A stretch of DNA of 64,000 bases from Streptococcus oralis (lineage in GTDB: Bacteria; Bacillota; Bacilli; Lactobacillales; Streptococcaceae). The stretch is from the NCBI RefSeq assembly GCF_016127915.1, contig NZ_CP066059.1, forward strand, positions 1,632,001 to 1,696,000, in the 5' to 3' direction. The notes beneath the pieces were generated by a model. That model saw nothing but the letters and a program-made list of their open reading frames with translations. It searched no databases and was not told where the DNA came from. A program made the translations under genes and the position numbers. The number at the start of each line of letters is the position of its first letter. Position 1 is the stretch's first letter. This document shows positions 1 to 9,109 of this stretch, one piece after another.

Positions 1-1257
<1,257 letters not shown>

Positions 1258-1276
1258 GCACTAAGTCAGATTGATT

Positions 1277-1316
1277 CCCCCCTTTTCCCTGTGCACTATG
1301 GTGTAAGAAAAGGGGG
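1277..1316 (+). terminator. Intercistronic hairpin between satA and satB
   Basis: CCCCCCTTTTC and GAAAAGGGGG form a stem of about 10 bp, followed by ACTTTTGTTT. The T-run is interrupted, so this looks like a partial terminator or mRNA-stabilising hairpin. Such structures often keep binding-protein mRNA above permease mRNA (inference). Confidence 0.6.
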
Positions 1317-1455
1317 ACTTTTGTTTGAAATGGTAGGAACTGTCACGAAATTAAAATGAAGTTCTTACATAAGCGAATCTTAAAAAATTTCATTTTGGTT
1401 TTAAAACAGTTCAAGAAAATCAAAAACTATTCTATTTGAAAGAGAGGTGCCGACT

Positions 1456-2343
1456 GTGAAAGTCAATAAAATTCGTATGCGGGAAACAGTGATTTCCTAC
1501 GCTTTCCTAGCACCAGTGTTATTCTTCTTTGTGATCTTTGTCTTGGCTCCTATGATTATGGGATTCATTACAAGTTTCTTCAACTACTCCATGACTAAAT
1601 TTGAGTTTGTGGGCTTGGACAACTACATTCGTATGTTTAAAGACCCTGTCTTTGTGAAGTCTTTGATCAATACCGTTATCCTGGTTATTGGATCTGTTCC
1701 GATTGTGGTTCTCTTCTCGCTCTTTGTAGCATCTCAAACCTATCATCAAAACGCCATTGCCCGTTCTTTCTATCGTTTCGTCTTCTTCCTTCCTGTAGTT
1801 ACAGGTAGTGTTGCCGTAACGGTTGTATGGAAATGGATTTATGACCCACTATCAGGGATTTTGAACTTTGTCCTTAAGTCAAGTCATATTATCAGCCAAA
1901 ACATTTCTTGGTTGGGTGACAAAAACTGGGCTTTGCTAGCGATTATGATTATCCTTTTGACAACATCTGTTGGTCAACCGATTATCCTTTATATCGCTGC
2001 TATGGGAAATATTGACAACTCACTTGTTGAAGCAGCGCGTGTGGACGGTGCGACTGAGTTTCAAGTCTTCTGGAAGATCAAATGGCCTAGCCTTCTTCCA
2101 ACAACTCTTTACATCGCAATCATTACGACCATCAACTCATTCCAGTGTTTCGCCTTGATTCAGTTGTTGACTTCTGGTGGTCCAAACTACTCAACAAGTA
2201 CACTGATGTACTACCTTTACGAAAAAGCTTTCCAATTGACAGAATATGGCTATGCAAATACTATCGGTGTCTTCTTGGCGGTGATGATTGCCATTGTCAG
2301 CTTTGCTCAATTCAAGATCCTCGGAAACGACGTAGAATACTAA
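1456..2343 (+). CDS. satB: Sialic acid ABC transporter permease SatB
   Basis: This is an inner-membrane permease of the carbohydrate ABC family (MalF/UgpA type), 295 residues. Six hydrophobic segments are visible, beginning with the AFLAPVLFFFVIFVLAP stretch. The cytoplasmic EAA loop reads EAARVDGATEFQVFWKIKWP, with the conserved Gly and Pro that contact the ATPase. I chose GTG at 1456 because AGAGAGG at 1441-1447 is 8 nt upstream. An in-frame GTG at 1447 would overlap that ribosome-binding site. No ATPase gene is nearby, so a shared ATPase such as MsmK probably powers it (known for pneumococcal sugar transporters, inferred here). Confidence 0.9.
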   Translation: MKVNKIRMRETVISYAFLAPVLFFFVIFVLAPMIMGFITSFFNYSMTKFEFVGLDNYIRMFKDPVFVKSLINTVILVIGSVPIVVLFSLFVASQTYHQNAIARSFYRFVFFLPVVTGSVAVTVVWKWIYDPLSGILNFVLKSSHIISQNISWLGDKNWALLAIMIILLTTSVGQPIILYIAAMGNIDNSLVEAARVDGATEFQVFWKIKWPSLLPTTLYIAIITTINSFQCFALIQLLTSGGPNYSTSTLMYYLYEKAFQLTEYGYANTIGVFLAVMIAIVSFAQFKILGNDVEY

Positions 2344-2358
2344 AGAAAGGAGACAGTT

Positions 2359-3198
2359 ATGCAACCTACACAAAAGAAACCCTTAACAGCTTTCACTGTT
2401 ATCTCAACGATTATCTTGCTCTTGTTGACCGTACTGTTCATCTTTCCATTCTACTGGATCTTGACAGGGGCCTTCAAATCACAGCCTGATACCATTATGA
2501 TTCCGCCACAGTGGTTCCCTAAAATGCCAACCATGGAAAACTTCCAACAACTCATGGTGCAAAACCCTGCTATGCAGTGGATGTGGAACTCTGTATTTAT
2601 CTCACTGGTAACCATGTTCCTAGTCTGTGCAACCTCTTCTCTAGCAGGTTATGTCTTGGCTAAAAAACGTTTCTATGGTCAGCGCATTCTTTTTGCAGTC
2701 TTTATCGCTGCCATGGCTCTTCCAAAACAAGTTGTCCTTGTACCATTGGTACGTATCGTCAACTTCATGGGAATTCACGATACTCTTTGGGCAGTTATCC
2801 TGCCTTTGATTGGATGGCCATTCGGTGTCTTCCTCATGAAACAGTTCAGTGAAAACATCCCAACAGAATTGCTTGAATCAGCTAAAATCGACGGTTGTGG
2901 TGAGATTCGTACCTTCTGGAGCGTAGCCTTCCCTATTGTGAAACCAGGATTTGCAGCCCTTGCAATCTTTACCTTCATCAATACTTGGAACGACTACTTC
3001 ATGCAGTTGGTTATGTTGACTTCACGTCAAAACTTGACCATCTCACTCGGGGTTGCGACCATGCAGGCCGAAATGGCAACCAACTATGGTTTGATCATGG
3101 CAGGTGCAGCTCTTGCAGCCGTGCCAATCGTAACGGTCTTCCTTGTCTTCCAAAAATCCTTCACTCAAGGGATCACTATGGGAGCTGTTAAAGGATAA
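2359..3198 (+). CDS. satC: Sialic acid ABC transporter permease SatC
   Basis: This is the second permease (MalG/UgpE type), 279 residues. An N-terminal membrane segment lies at about residues 14-35, and the EAA loop reads ESAKIDGCGEIRTFWSVAFP. The C-terminus ends in the usual SFTQGITMGAVKG-like tail of this family. It starts 15 nt after satB with AAAGGAG well placed upstream, so the two are cotranscribed. It should pair with SatB to form the channel and accept substrate from SatA. The substrate is inferred from context. Confidence 0.9.
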   Translation: MQPTQKKPLTAFTVISTIILLLLTVLFIFPFYWILTGAFKSQPDTIMIPPQWFPKMPTMENFQQLMVQNPAMQWMWNSVFISLVTMFLVCATSSLAGYVLAKKRFYGQRILFAVFIAAMALPKQVVLVPLVRIVNFMGIHDTLWAVILPLIGWPFGVFLMKQFSENIPTELLESAKIDGCGEIRTFWSVAFPIVKPGFAALAIFTFINTWNDYFMQLVMLTSRQNLTISLGVATMQAEMATNYGLIMAGAALAAVPIVTVFLVFQKSFTQGITMGAVKG

Positions 3199-3303
3199 TG
3201 CTCTGCGAAAATCGAGTTTAAACTACATCAGCATCACCTTGCCATACTTAAGTATTGCCTGGGGTTAGCTTCCTAGTTTGTTCTTCGATTTTCGTTGAGT
3301 ATA
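3199..3303. repeat. BOX element (boxA-boxC, no boxB)
   Basis: The left part (TGCTCTGCGAAAATCGAG) and the right part (GGTTAGCTTCCTAGTTTG, then GATTTTCGTTGAGTATA) match the ends of the intergenic BOX repeat of S. pneumoniae and relatives. Only about 105 bp is present, so no boxB module is seen. BOX repeats are non-autonomous, form stable RNA structures and can affect expression of adjacent genes. This one sits immediately after the satC stop codon. Confidence 0.8.
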
Positions 3304-3643
3304 AGAGAATACAGAGTTATAAGTGTCTACAAAATGGAGAGTATGCAGTTACTTCGTGAAGTTTTGTCAGACACTTATAAACTTAAGAATGAACTTTTTT
3401 CATGATACTAGTTAGAGTAGGTTCGTTTTATGGTGGCTATTTCCCGCTTTAGTGGTGTCTAAGATAAGCATCTTACGCTTATCTTAGACGGAATTTTTGA
3501 GACTGACGATAAAAGATTAAAAGGCTCAAAAATTAGGAATGAAATACCGAAGGAATTTGCTTCCGTCCGCACTATTACAGGAAAATAGAGAAAGGATGAA
3601 TCGGAACTGAAAAATAGTAACTATCAGAAACGAAGGAAATAGT
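3304..3643. other. Structured intergenic region with three successive inverted repeats
   Basis: No gene is seen in this stretch, but it is rich in perfect stems. TTATAAGTGTCT (3317-3328) pairs with AGACACTTATAA (3369-3380), extended inward by CAAAA/TTTTG. GTCTAAGATAAGC (3457-3469) pairs with 3477-3489 as a 13-bp stem with a 7-nt loop, followed by GGAATTTTT. ATTTTTGAG (3493-3501) pairs with CTCAAAAAT (3525-3533). The middle hairpin could end sat transcription. The others could be small mobile repeats or RNA elements. Confidence 0.55.
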
Positions 3644-4096
3644 ATGATTTTTGAAGATTTGAAAAACATCGCCTTTTACAAAGGGATTCACCCCAATCTA
3701 GACAAGGCTATCGACTATCTCTATCAGCACCGTAAGGATTCTTTCGAACTCGGTAAGTATGAGATTGACGGGGACAAGGTCTTTCTAGTTGTGCAGGAAA
3801 ATGTCCTCAATCAGGCTGAAAATGATCAATTTGAGCATCATAAGAACTATGCAGATTTGCATTTGCTGGTAGAAGGGCATGAATATTCGAGCTACGGTTC
3901 ACGTATCAAAGACGAGGCGGTAGCATTCGATGAAGCGAGCGACATTGGCTTTGTCCATTGTCATGAACGCTACCCACTCTTGTTGGGCTATCACAATTTT
4001 GCAATTTTCTTCCCAGGAGAACCACACCAGCCAAATGGCTACGCAGGGATGGAAGAAAAAGTTCGCAAGTATCTCTTTAAAATTTTGATTGATTAA
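3644..4096 (+). CDS. YhcH/YjgK/YiaL (DUF386) family protein
   Basis: This is a 150-residue cupin-like protein of the DUF386 family. The sialic-acid-linked members (YhcH/NanQ) are thought to help sugar anomer interconversion. Visible family features are the acidic/aromatic motif HHKNYADLHLLVEG around residues 65-78 and the C-terminal FFPGEPHQP motif, where His and Glu are typical metal ligands. GAAGGAAATAG gives a plausible ribosome-binding site. It lies between the sat transporter and the lyase, which supports a role in sialic acid use. The biochemical function is inferred from the family. Confidence 0.82.
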   Translation: MIFEDLKNIAFYKGIHPNLDKAIDYLYQHRKDSFELGKYEIDGDKVFLVVQENVLNQAENDQFEHHKNYADLHLLVEGHEYSSYGSRIKDEAVAFDEASDIGFVHCHERYPLLLGYHNFAIFFPGEPHQPNGYAGMEEKVRKYLFKILID

Positions 4097-4116
4097 AAGA
4101 ATCAGGAGGAGCAAAC

Positions 4117-4761
4117 ATGGCACAAAAAGGAGTAAGCCTTATCAAGGCAGCATTTGATACAGATAATTTTCTCATGCGTTTCAGTGAGAAGGTCTTGGAT
4201 ATCGTCACAGTCAATCTTCTTTTTGTCGTCTCTTGTTTGCCCATCGTGACGATTGGAGTGGCAAAAATTAGCCTCTATGAGACCATGTTTGAGATTAAGA
4301 GAAGCAGACGAGTACCAGTTTTCAGAACCTATCTAAGAGCTTTCAAGCAAAATCTGAAACTGGGGCTTCAGTTAGGTCTGTTAGAGTTGGGCATTGTCTC
4401 ATTAAGCCTTCTAGATCTCTACCTCTTCTGGGGACAGACCGCTTTGCCTTTCCAGCTTGTGAAAGCTATTTGTTTGGGGATTCTCATCTTCCTTACTCTC
4501 GTGATGCTGGCTAGTTATCCCATCGCTGCGCGCTATGATTTGTCTTGGAAAGAGGTGTTGCAAAAGGGGCTTATCTTGGCAAGTTTTAACTTTCCATGGT
4601 TCTTCCTCATGTTAGCCATTCTCTTTCTTATTGTGATGGTTCTTTATCTATCCGCCTTCACTCTCCTTTTGGGTGGATCGGTCTTTATCCTCTTTGGTTT
4701 TGGTTTGCTGGTCTTTCTCCAAGCAGGATTGATGGAGAAAATCTTCGCCAAATACCAGTAG
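4117..4761 (+). CDS. DUF624 (YesL-like) membrane protein
   Basis: This is a 214-residue integral membrane protein with about five hydrophobic segments. The first is VNLLFVVSCLPIVTIGVAK, which fits the DUF624/YesL family often found beside carbohydrate ABC importers. It follows the DUF386 gene by 20 nt with AGGAGG upstream, so it is cotranscribed. Its molecular role is unknown. An accessory role in sialic acid transport is suggested only by position. There is no signal peptide and no enzyme motif. Confidence 0.8.
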   Translation: MAQKGVSLIKAAFDTDNFLMRFSEKVLDIVTVNLLFVVSCLPIVTIGVAKISLYETMFEIKRSRRVPVFRTYLRAFKQNLKLGLQLGLLELGIVSLSLLDLYLFWGQTALPFQLVKAICLGILIFLTLVMLASYPIAARYDLSWKEVLQKGLILASFNFPWFFLMLAILFLIVMVLYLSAFTLLLGGSVFILFGFGLLVFLQAGLMEKIFAKYQ

Positions 4762-4844
4762 GATGAGGTGTTTCTGAAACTACTTTCAATCGTTACAGTT
4801 TCTAAAATACAAGTAGAAACTAAAATCTAAGTGTATACAAGATA

Positions 4845-4873
4845 TTGAAAGCGATTTTCACAAGGTGTATACT
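4845..4873 (+). promoter_or_regulatory. Promoter of the nan lyase/kinase operon with cre-like core
   Basis: TTGAAA (4845-4850), 17 nt, TATACT (4868-4873) make a near-consensus sigma-A promoter. The spacer carries TGAAAGCGATTTTCA, which resembles a CcpA cre site but is one base longer in the second half. GTGTATAC occurs both upstream (4831) and across the -10, giving a 37-bp-spaced repeat. Control by carbon catabolite repression or by NanR is an inference. Confidence 0.7.
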
Positions 4874-4932
4874 AAACTTGTAAAAAATAGAACTGCTCTC
4901 AGCAGGAAAAAAGAAATCTTAGGAGAAAATCT

Positions 4933-5850
4933 ATGTCAGATTTGAAAAAATACGAAGGTGTCATTCCAGCCTTCTACGCATGTTATGATGATCAAGGAGA
5001 AGTCAGTCCAGAGCGTACGCGCGCCTTGGTTCAATACTTCATTGATAAGGGAGTTCAAGGTCTCTATGTCAATGGTTCTTCTGGTGAATGTATCTACCAA
5101 AGCGTGGCAGACCGCAAGTTGATTTTGGAAGAAGTCATGGCAGTTGCCAAAGGGAAATTGACCATCATTGCTCACGTGGCTTGCAACAACACAAAAGATA
5201 GTATGGAACTTGCTCGCCACGCGGAAAGCTTGGGTGTAGATGCCATTGCAACGATTCCACCGATTTACTTCCGCTTACCAGAATACTCAGTTGCTAAATA
5301 CTGGAATGATATCAGTTCTGCAGCTCCAAACACAGACTACGTGATTTATAATATTCCTCAATTGGCAGGTGTTGCTTTGACGCCAAGTCTCTACACAGAA
5401 ATGTTGAAGAATCCTCGTGTTATCGGTGTTAAGAACTCTTCTATGCCAGTTCAAGATGTCCAAACCTTTGTCAGTCTTGGTGGAGAAGACCACATCGTCT
5501 TTAATGGTCCAGATGAACAGTTCCTAGGTGGCCGTCTCATGGGTGCTAAGGCTGGTATCGGTGGTACTTATGGTGCTATGCCAGAACTCTTCTTGAAACT
5601 CAATTAGTTGATTGCTAAGAAAGACTTGGAGACAGCGCGTGAATTGCAATACGCTATCAATGCAATCATTGGCAAACTCACATCTGCACATGGAAATATG
5701 TACGGTGTCATCAAAGAAGTCTTGAAAATCAATGAGGGACTTAACATTGGATCAGTTCGTTCGCCATTGACACCAGTGACTGAAGAAGATCGTCCAGTTG
5801 TAGAAGCAGCTGCAGCCTTGATTCGTGAAACCAAGGAGCGCTTCCTCTAA
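4933..5850 (+). pseudogene. nanA: N-acetylneuraminate lyase, interrupted by an amber stop
   Basis: This is an aldolase of the DHDPS/NAL family, which splits sialic acid into pyruvate and N-acetylmannosamine. The intact frame would encode 305 residues, the usual length. TAG at 5605-5607 (probably from CAG) stops it after residue 224. The catalytic Tyr (YVIYNIP, about residue 137) and the Schiff-base Lys (GVKNSS, about 165) precede the stop, but the C-terminal helices that complete the barrel and tetramer are lost. The remaining 80 codons (5608-5850) are intact and in frame, so the mutation is recent, or a suppressor or sequencing error is possible. GGAGAAAA is the ribosome-binding site. The symbol follows E. 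coli usage; in pneumococcus nanA also names the sialidase. Confidence 0.88.
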
Positions 5851-5867
5851 TCTATAAGGAGGTAATT

Positions 5868-6752
5868 ATGACACACTACGTTGCAATTGATATCGGTGGA
5901 ACCAACATCAAATATGGTTTGATCGACCAAGAAGGCCAACTTGTTGAATCGCATGAAATGCCAACTGAGGCGCATAAGGGTGGACCCCATATCTTACAAA
6001 AGACAAAAGATATCGTAGCCAGTTATCTAGAAAAAGGCCCAGTAGCAGGTGTTGCCATTTCTTCTGCTGGGATGGTGGATCCAGACAAGGGTGAGATTTT
6101 CTATGCCGGACCGCAAATCCCTAACTATGCAGGAACCCAGTTCAAGAAGGAAATCGAGACGAGCTTTGATATTCCTTGTGAGATTGAGAATGATGTCAAC
6201 TGTGCAGGTCTGGCTGAGGCCGTATCTGGTTCAGGCAAGGGAGCGAGTGTGACACTTTGCTTGACCATTGGAACAGGTATCGGTGGTTGCTTGATTATGG
6301 ATGGGAAAGTCTTTCATGGATTTAGCAACTCAGCCTGCGAAGTCGGTTATATGCATATGCAGGATGGAGCTTTCCAAGATCTTGCCTCTACGACAGCCTT
6401 GGTGGAGTATGTAGCAGCAGCTCATGGAGACTCAGTTGATCAGTGGAATGGCCGACGCATCTTTAAGGAAGCTACCGAAGGCAACAAGATTTGTATGGTT
6501 GGTATTGACCGCATGGTAGACTATCTAGGAAAAGGTCTGGCAAATATTTGCTACGTTGCCAATCCAGAAGTGGTCATCCTCGGTGGCGGTATCATGGGGC
6601 AAGAGGCTATCCTCAAACCAAAGATTCGCACAGCCTTGAAGGCGGCCTTGGTGCCAAGCCTAGCTGAAAAAACACGATTAGAATTTGCCCATCACCAAAA
6701 TACAGCAGGGATGTTGGGCGCCTATTATCATTTTAAAACAAAACAATCCTAG
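5868..6752 (+). CDS. ROK family sugar kinase, probable N-acetylmannosamine kinase
   Basis: This is a 294-residue ROK protein with the N-terminal phosphate-binding motif DIGGTNIKYG (residues 8-17), the catalytic ENDVNCAGLAEA region, and a GTGIGGCLI nucleotide-binding loop. The usual zinc motif (CxCGxxGCxE) is missing; the matching stretch is NSACEVGYMHMQ. It starts 17 nt after the lyase frame behind AAGGAGG, so it shares the lyase mRNA. The position after a sialate lyase argues for phosphorylation of N-acetylmannosamine. The last 79 bases are duplicated at 7909-7987, just downstream of an inserted methyltransferase gene. Confidence 0.82.
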   Translation: MTHYVAIDIGGTNIKYGLIDQEGQLVESHEMPTEAHKGGPHILQKTKDIVASYLEKGPVAGVAISSAGMVDPDKGEIFYAGPQIPNYAGTQFKKEIETSFDIPCEIENDVNCAGLAEAVSGSGKGASVTLCLTIGTGIGGCLIMDGKVFHGFSNSACEVGYMHMQDGAFQDLASTTALVEYVAAAHGDSVDQWNGRRIFKEATEGNKICMVGIDRMVDYLGKGLANICYVANPEVVILGGGIMGQEAILKPKIRTALKAALVPSLAEKTRLEFAHHQNTAGMLGAYYHFKTKQS

Positions 6753-6757
6753 TTTGG
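6674..6757 (+). repeat. 84-bp direct repeat, copy 1 (3' end of ROK gene)
   Basis: This segment matches 7909-7992 at 81 of 84 positions. The three differences are A/C, C/T and T/C. The two inside coding codons fall at third positions, so copy 2 looks like an allele from a related strain. The two copies bracket the recombinase remnant and the methyltransferase gene. Confidence 0.92.
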
Positions 6758-6764
6758 AGCTATA

Positions 6765-6826
6765 GAATTAAGAAAAACACTGAATCACTACTTGAGTGAA
6801 AACTGTTTTGCTTAATTCTTTTTTTA
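6765..6826 (+). terminator. Terminator after the ROK kinase (inside the insert)
   Basis: GAATTAAGAAAAACA pairs with TGTTTTGCTTAATTC (one mismatch) across a loop of about 30 nt, followed by seven T's. It lies just downstream of repeat copy 1, so it arrived with the inserted segment and replaces the original ROK/nanR terminator for ROK transcripts. Confidence 0.65.
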
Positions 6827-6855
6827 TTGAAAAATTTGAGTCAAAGGAGGTAATC

Positions 6856-6942
6856 GTGAGAGACTAGTAGAAAATAACCCCCTTGTATGAGAGGTTAAGG
6901 CGAGATGATGAACTACAAGGAGAGAGCAATTCTATCAGCCAT
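6856..6942 (+). pseudogene. Large serine recombinase N-terminal remnant
   Basis: A GTG behind AAAGGAGG (6843-6850) opens a frame reading VRD, two stops, then KITPLYERLRRDDELQGESN and SIS. This matches the catalytic N-terminus of large serine recombinases from Gram-positive integrative elements (usual form: ALYERLSRDDEL, then GESNSI). The nucleophile Ser of the RLS motif is Arg here, the frame carries two TAG codons at the start, and it ends after about 29 codons. It is a dead fragment of a mobile-element integrase. The family call rests on motif memory, not on a search. Confidence 0.6.
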
Positions 6943-6985
6943 TGAATTAATATTTAGCTTGAGTAAATGGGAAAATGTGGAAAAA

Positions 6986-6994
6986 TGATATAAT
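6986..6994 (+). promoter_or_regulatory. Extended -10 promoter upstream of the methyltransferase gene
   Basis: TGATATAAT fits the TGN-TATAAT extended -10 pattern. No good -35 is present at 17 nt. The 108 bases between it and the gene hold no recognised element. Confidence 0.5.
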
Positions 6995-7102
6995 GAGATG
7001 GGCGAAAAATTGACTAATTAGAATTTATAGAGGTGAGAAAAATGCAATGACAACCTATTCACCTGAAATCGAAATCATATAAAATTACGAGGAGATTGTA
7101 AG

Positions 7103-7867
7103 ATGAGTAATTATATAAAATTAAATGAAGATAGATGGAATAATGTAAAAAATGACTACACTGAGCCATTGACACATGAAGAATTAGAAGAAGTTAGAAA
7201 ACATCCAATTTCTGTTGCCCTAACTGTTGGGAAAAAAGTTCCGATAGAATGGTTTGAAAAAGCCAAGGGAAAAAAGATATTAGGGTTAGCTTGTGGTGGT
7301 GGACAGCAGGGTCCAGTTTTTGCTCTAAAAGGTTATGATGTCACCATTATGGATTTTTCTAAATCACAATTAGAAAGAGATGAAATGGTTGCAAAACGAG
7401 AAGGTTTAAAAATCAATACGGTTCAAAGCGATATGACAAAAGCATTTCCATTTGAAGATGAAACTTTTGATATTGTTTTTAATCCGGTTTCAAATGTATA
7501 CATAGAAGATTTAGAAAATATGTATAAAGAAACCTCTCGCGTATTGAAAAAGGGTGGACTCTTAATGGTCGGATTTATGAATCCTTGGATCTACATGTAT
7601 GATGCTGACATTGTATGGGACAAACCCGATGAGGAATTGCTTTTAAAGTTTTCACTCCCTTTTAATTCAAGAGAGCTTGAAGAGGAAGGTAAAATCACCA
7701 TCAATCCAGAATATGGATATGAATTTAGCCATACCTTAGAAAATCAGATTAGAGGACAACTAAAAAACGGTCTCGCTATGATTGATTTTTATGAATCATG
7801 TGACAAAAGACATCGATTATCACCTTATGGAAATGACTACATCGCTACACTTTGCATTAAACTATAA
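7103..7867 (+). CDS. Class I SAM-dependent methyltransferase (mobile-element passenger)
   Basis: This 254-residue protein has a Rossmann-fold SAM-binding motif I, ILGLACGGGQQGPVFA, at about residues 60-75. It also has the acidic motif II end VTIMDFSKSQ and the methyltransferase-11 motif DIVFNPVSNVYIED. The substrate is unknown. GAGGAGA precedes the ATG by about 8 nt. Its AT-rich coding differs from the flanking nan genes, and it sits inside a 1.2-kb insert bounded by an 84-bp duplication with an integrase fragment upstream. Similar small methyltransferases occur as cargo on integrative elements, so horizontal gain is likely. It is not expected to act in sialic acid metabolism. Confidence 0.82.
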   Translation: MSNYIKLNEDRWNNVKNDYTEPLTHEELEEVRKHPISVALTVGKKVPIEWFEKAKGKKILGLACGGGQQGPVFALKGYDVTIMDFSKSQLERDEMVAKREGLKINTVQSDMTKAFPFEDETFDIVFNPVSNVYIEDLENMYKETSRVLKKGGLLMVGFMNPWIYMYDADIVWDKPDEELLLKFSLPFNSRELEEEGKITINPEYGYEFSHTLENQIRGQLKNGLAMIDFYESCDKRHRLSPYGNDYIATLCIKL

Positions 7868-7908
7868 TCTTATAGAATATACTTCTGGAGAATAGCTCGT
7901 TTTATTTT

Positions 7909-7992
7909 ACGATTAGAATTTGCCCATCACCAAAATACCGCAGGGATGTTGGGTGCCTATTATCATTTCAAAACAAAACAATCCTAGTTTGG
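7909..7992 (+). repeat. 84-bp direct repeat, copy 2 (displaced ROK 3' end)
   Basis: This is the second copy of the ROK kinase C-terminal coding end plus five bases after its stop, 81/84 identical to 6674-6757. Its end is the left arm of the terminator shared with nanR, so this is probably the original locus end and copy 1 came with the insert. Confidence 0.92.
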
Positions 7993-8012
7993 TTCAACCA
8001 AACTAGGATTTT
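7983..8012. terminator. Bidirectional terminator between the nan operon and nanR
   Basis: CCTAGTTTGG, TTCAA, CCAAACTAGG form a perfect 10-bp stem with T-rich DNA on the right and A-rich DNA on the left. It overlaps the last codons of the convergent regulator gene. Confidence 0.8.
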
Positions 8013-8854
8013 CTAACGCGTTTTTGTCTACGATAGCCGTTGAGCTTTTTATTTTCCCAATAGCTGTTAAAGATTTTTTCCTTGCTCTCGCGATTGATTT
8101 CTAAAAAGTAGGCATAAATCAAATCTATTAAAATGAGCATAGGGAGTTGAGCGGAAATACGCTGGATGTAAGAAGATTGACTATGGCTTGCCACAAGGAC
8201 TGTTTCGGTATAGGCCTGACCGTTTTTGTTTGGAGAGCTGGTAAATAAAATGGTCTTGGCACCCATTTCCTTGGCATCCAACAAACTATCGAGGACGGAT
8301 TGGGTAGTTCCTGATAGGGAAAAGCCAAGTACCAGACAGTTTTCATCCATGATACTGGTCGTCCAAGCAAAGCCATCCTGATCGGTCAAAGCTTCACAGA
8401 CAACACCTAGTCGCATAAAGCGCAGTTTCATCTCACGGGCAATCAGACCAGAACTTCCCGTCCCAAAGAAGTAAACTCGTTCTGCGTCATCGATTAATTG
8501 GGCGACGCGTTCCAGTTGTTCTTCGTCAATCAAATCCTGTGTTTGTTCTCGCATGATACTGTAGCTTCGCAAAACACGTTTGGTTAAAGGACTGTGTTTG
8601 TGCGAATGAGTGTCTTGTTTATCGGCCTGATGCTGGTATTGAAAGACGAATTCTCGGTAGCCTGTAAAACCACACTTTTTGGCAAATCGGGTCAAGGCTG
8701 CTTGGGAGATATGTAATTTCTGGGTAACTTGCTGAGAAGAGAGATCATCTTGGATTGTTTCAGTTTGTAAAAAATAGCGAGCGATTTCTTGCTCGAGCTC
8801 GGTTAATTCTTCAAAATGGAGATCGATTATGGTTGCGATATCTGGCTTGTTCAT
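8003..8854 (-). CDS. RpiR/MurR family transcriptional regulator, NanR-type
   Basis: This 283-residue regulator has an N-terminal RpiR helix-turn-helix (about residues 1-77, including QQVTQKLHISQAALTRFAKK) and a C-terminal SIS sugar-phosphate-binding domain. The SIS domain shows GTGSSGLIAREMKLRFMRLG and GFSLSGTTQSVLD. It lies convergent to the lyase/kinase operon, as the pneumococcal NanR gene does. RpiR-type NanR proteins respond to amino-sugar phosphates from sialic acid. Its last codons run into the shared terminator stem. Upstream, on its own strand, GGAAAGCGTTAACT (8886-8899) matches a cre site at 12 of 14 positions, so CcpA control is possible. Confidence 0.85.
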   Translation of the reverse strand: MNKPDIATIIDLHFEELTELEQEIARYFLQTETIQDDLSSQQVTQKLHISQAALTRFAKKCGFTGYREFVFQYQHQADKQDTHSHKHSPLTKRVLRSYSIMREQTQDLIDEEQLERVAQLIDDAERVYFFGTGSSGLIAREMKLRFMRLGVVCEALTDQDGFAWTTSIMDENCLVLGFSLSGTTQSVLDSLLDAKEMGAKTILFTSSPNKNGQAYTETVLVASHSQSSYIQRISAQLPMLILIDLIYAYFLEINRESKEKIFNSYWENKKLNGYRRQKRVRKS

Positions 8855-9009
8855 GAGGCTCCTTTTTATGAGTCAAAGTCTTAAAAGTTAACGCTTTCCT
8901 AACTATTACTATCATTATATCATAGAAAATAGGATAACCAAATAAAAAGGCATTTTCAGTTAAAAGTCAAAAAATGCTTCGACTTTTCCAAGAGTTTCTT
9001 CGTAAAATA

Positions 9010-9018
9010 TGGTACAAT
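9010..9018 (+). promoter_or_regulatory. Promoter of pbp2b (extended -10)
   Basis: TGGTACAAT is an extended -10 element 92 nt before the pbp2b start. No convincing -35 is visible. Confidence 0.6.
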
Positions 9019-9109
9019 GAAATGTACTGAGCTTCACCTATTTGCTCTATTATTTTAGGGGAAATAAAGGTGAAAATCAGAAATTTTTCTAGAAAAGAGT
9101 CTTAGTTGT

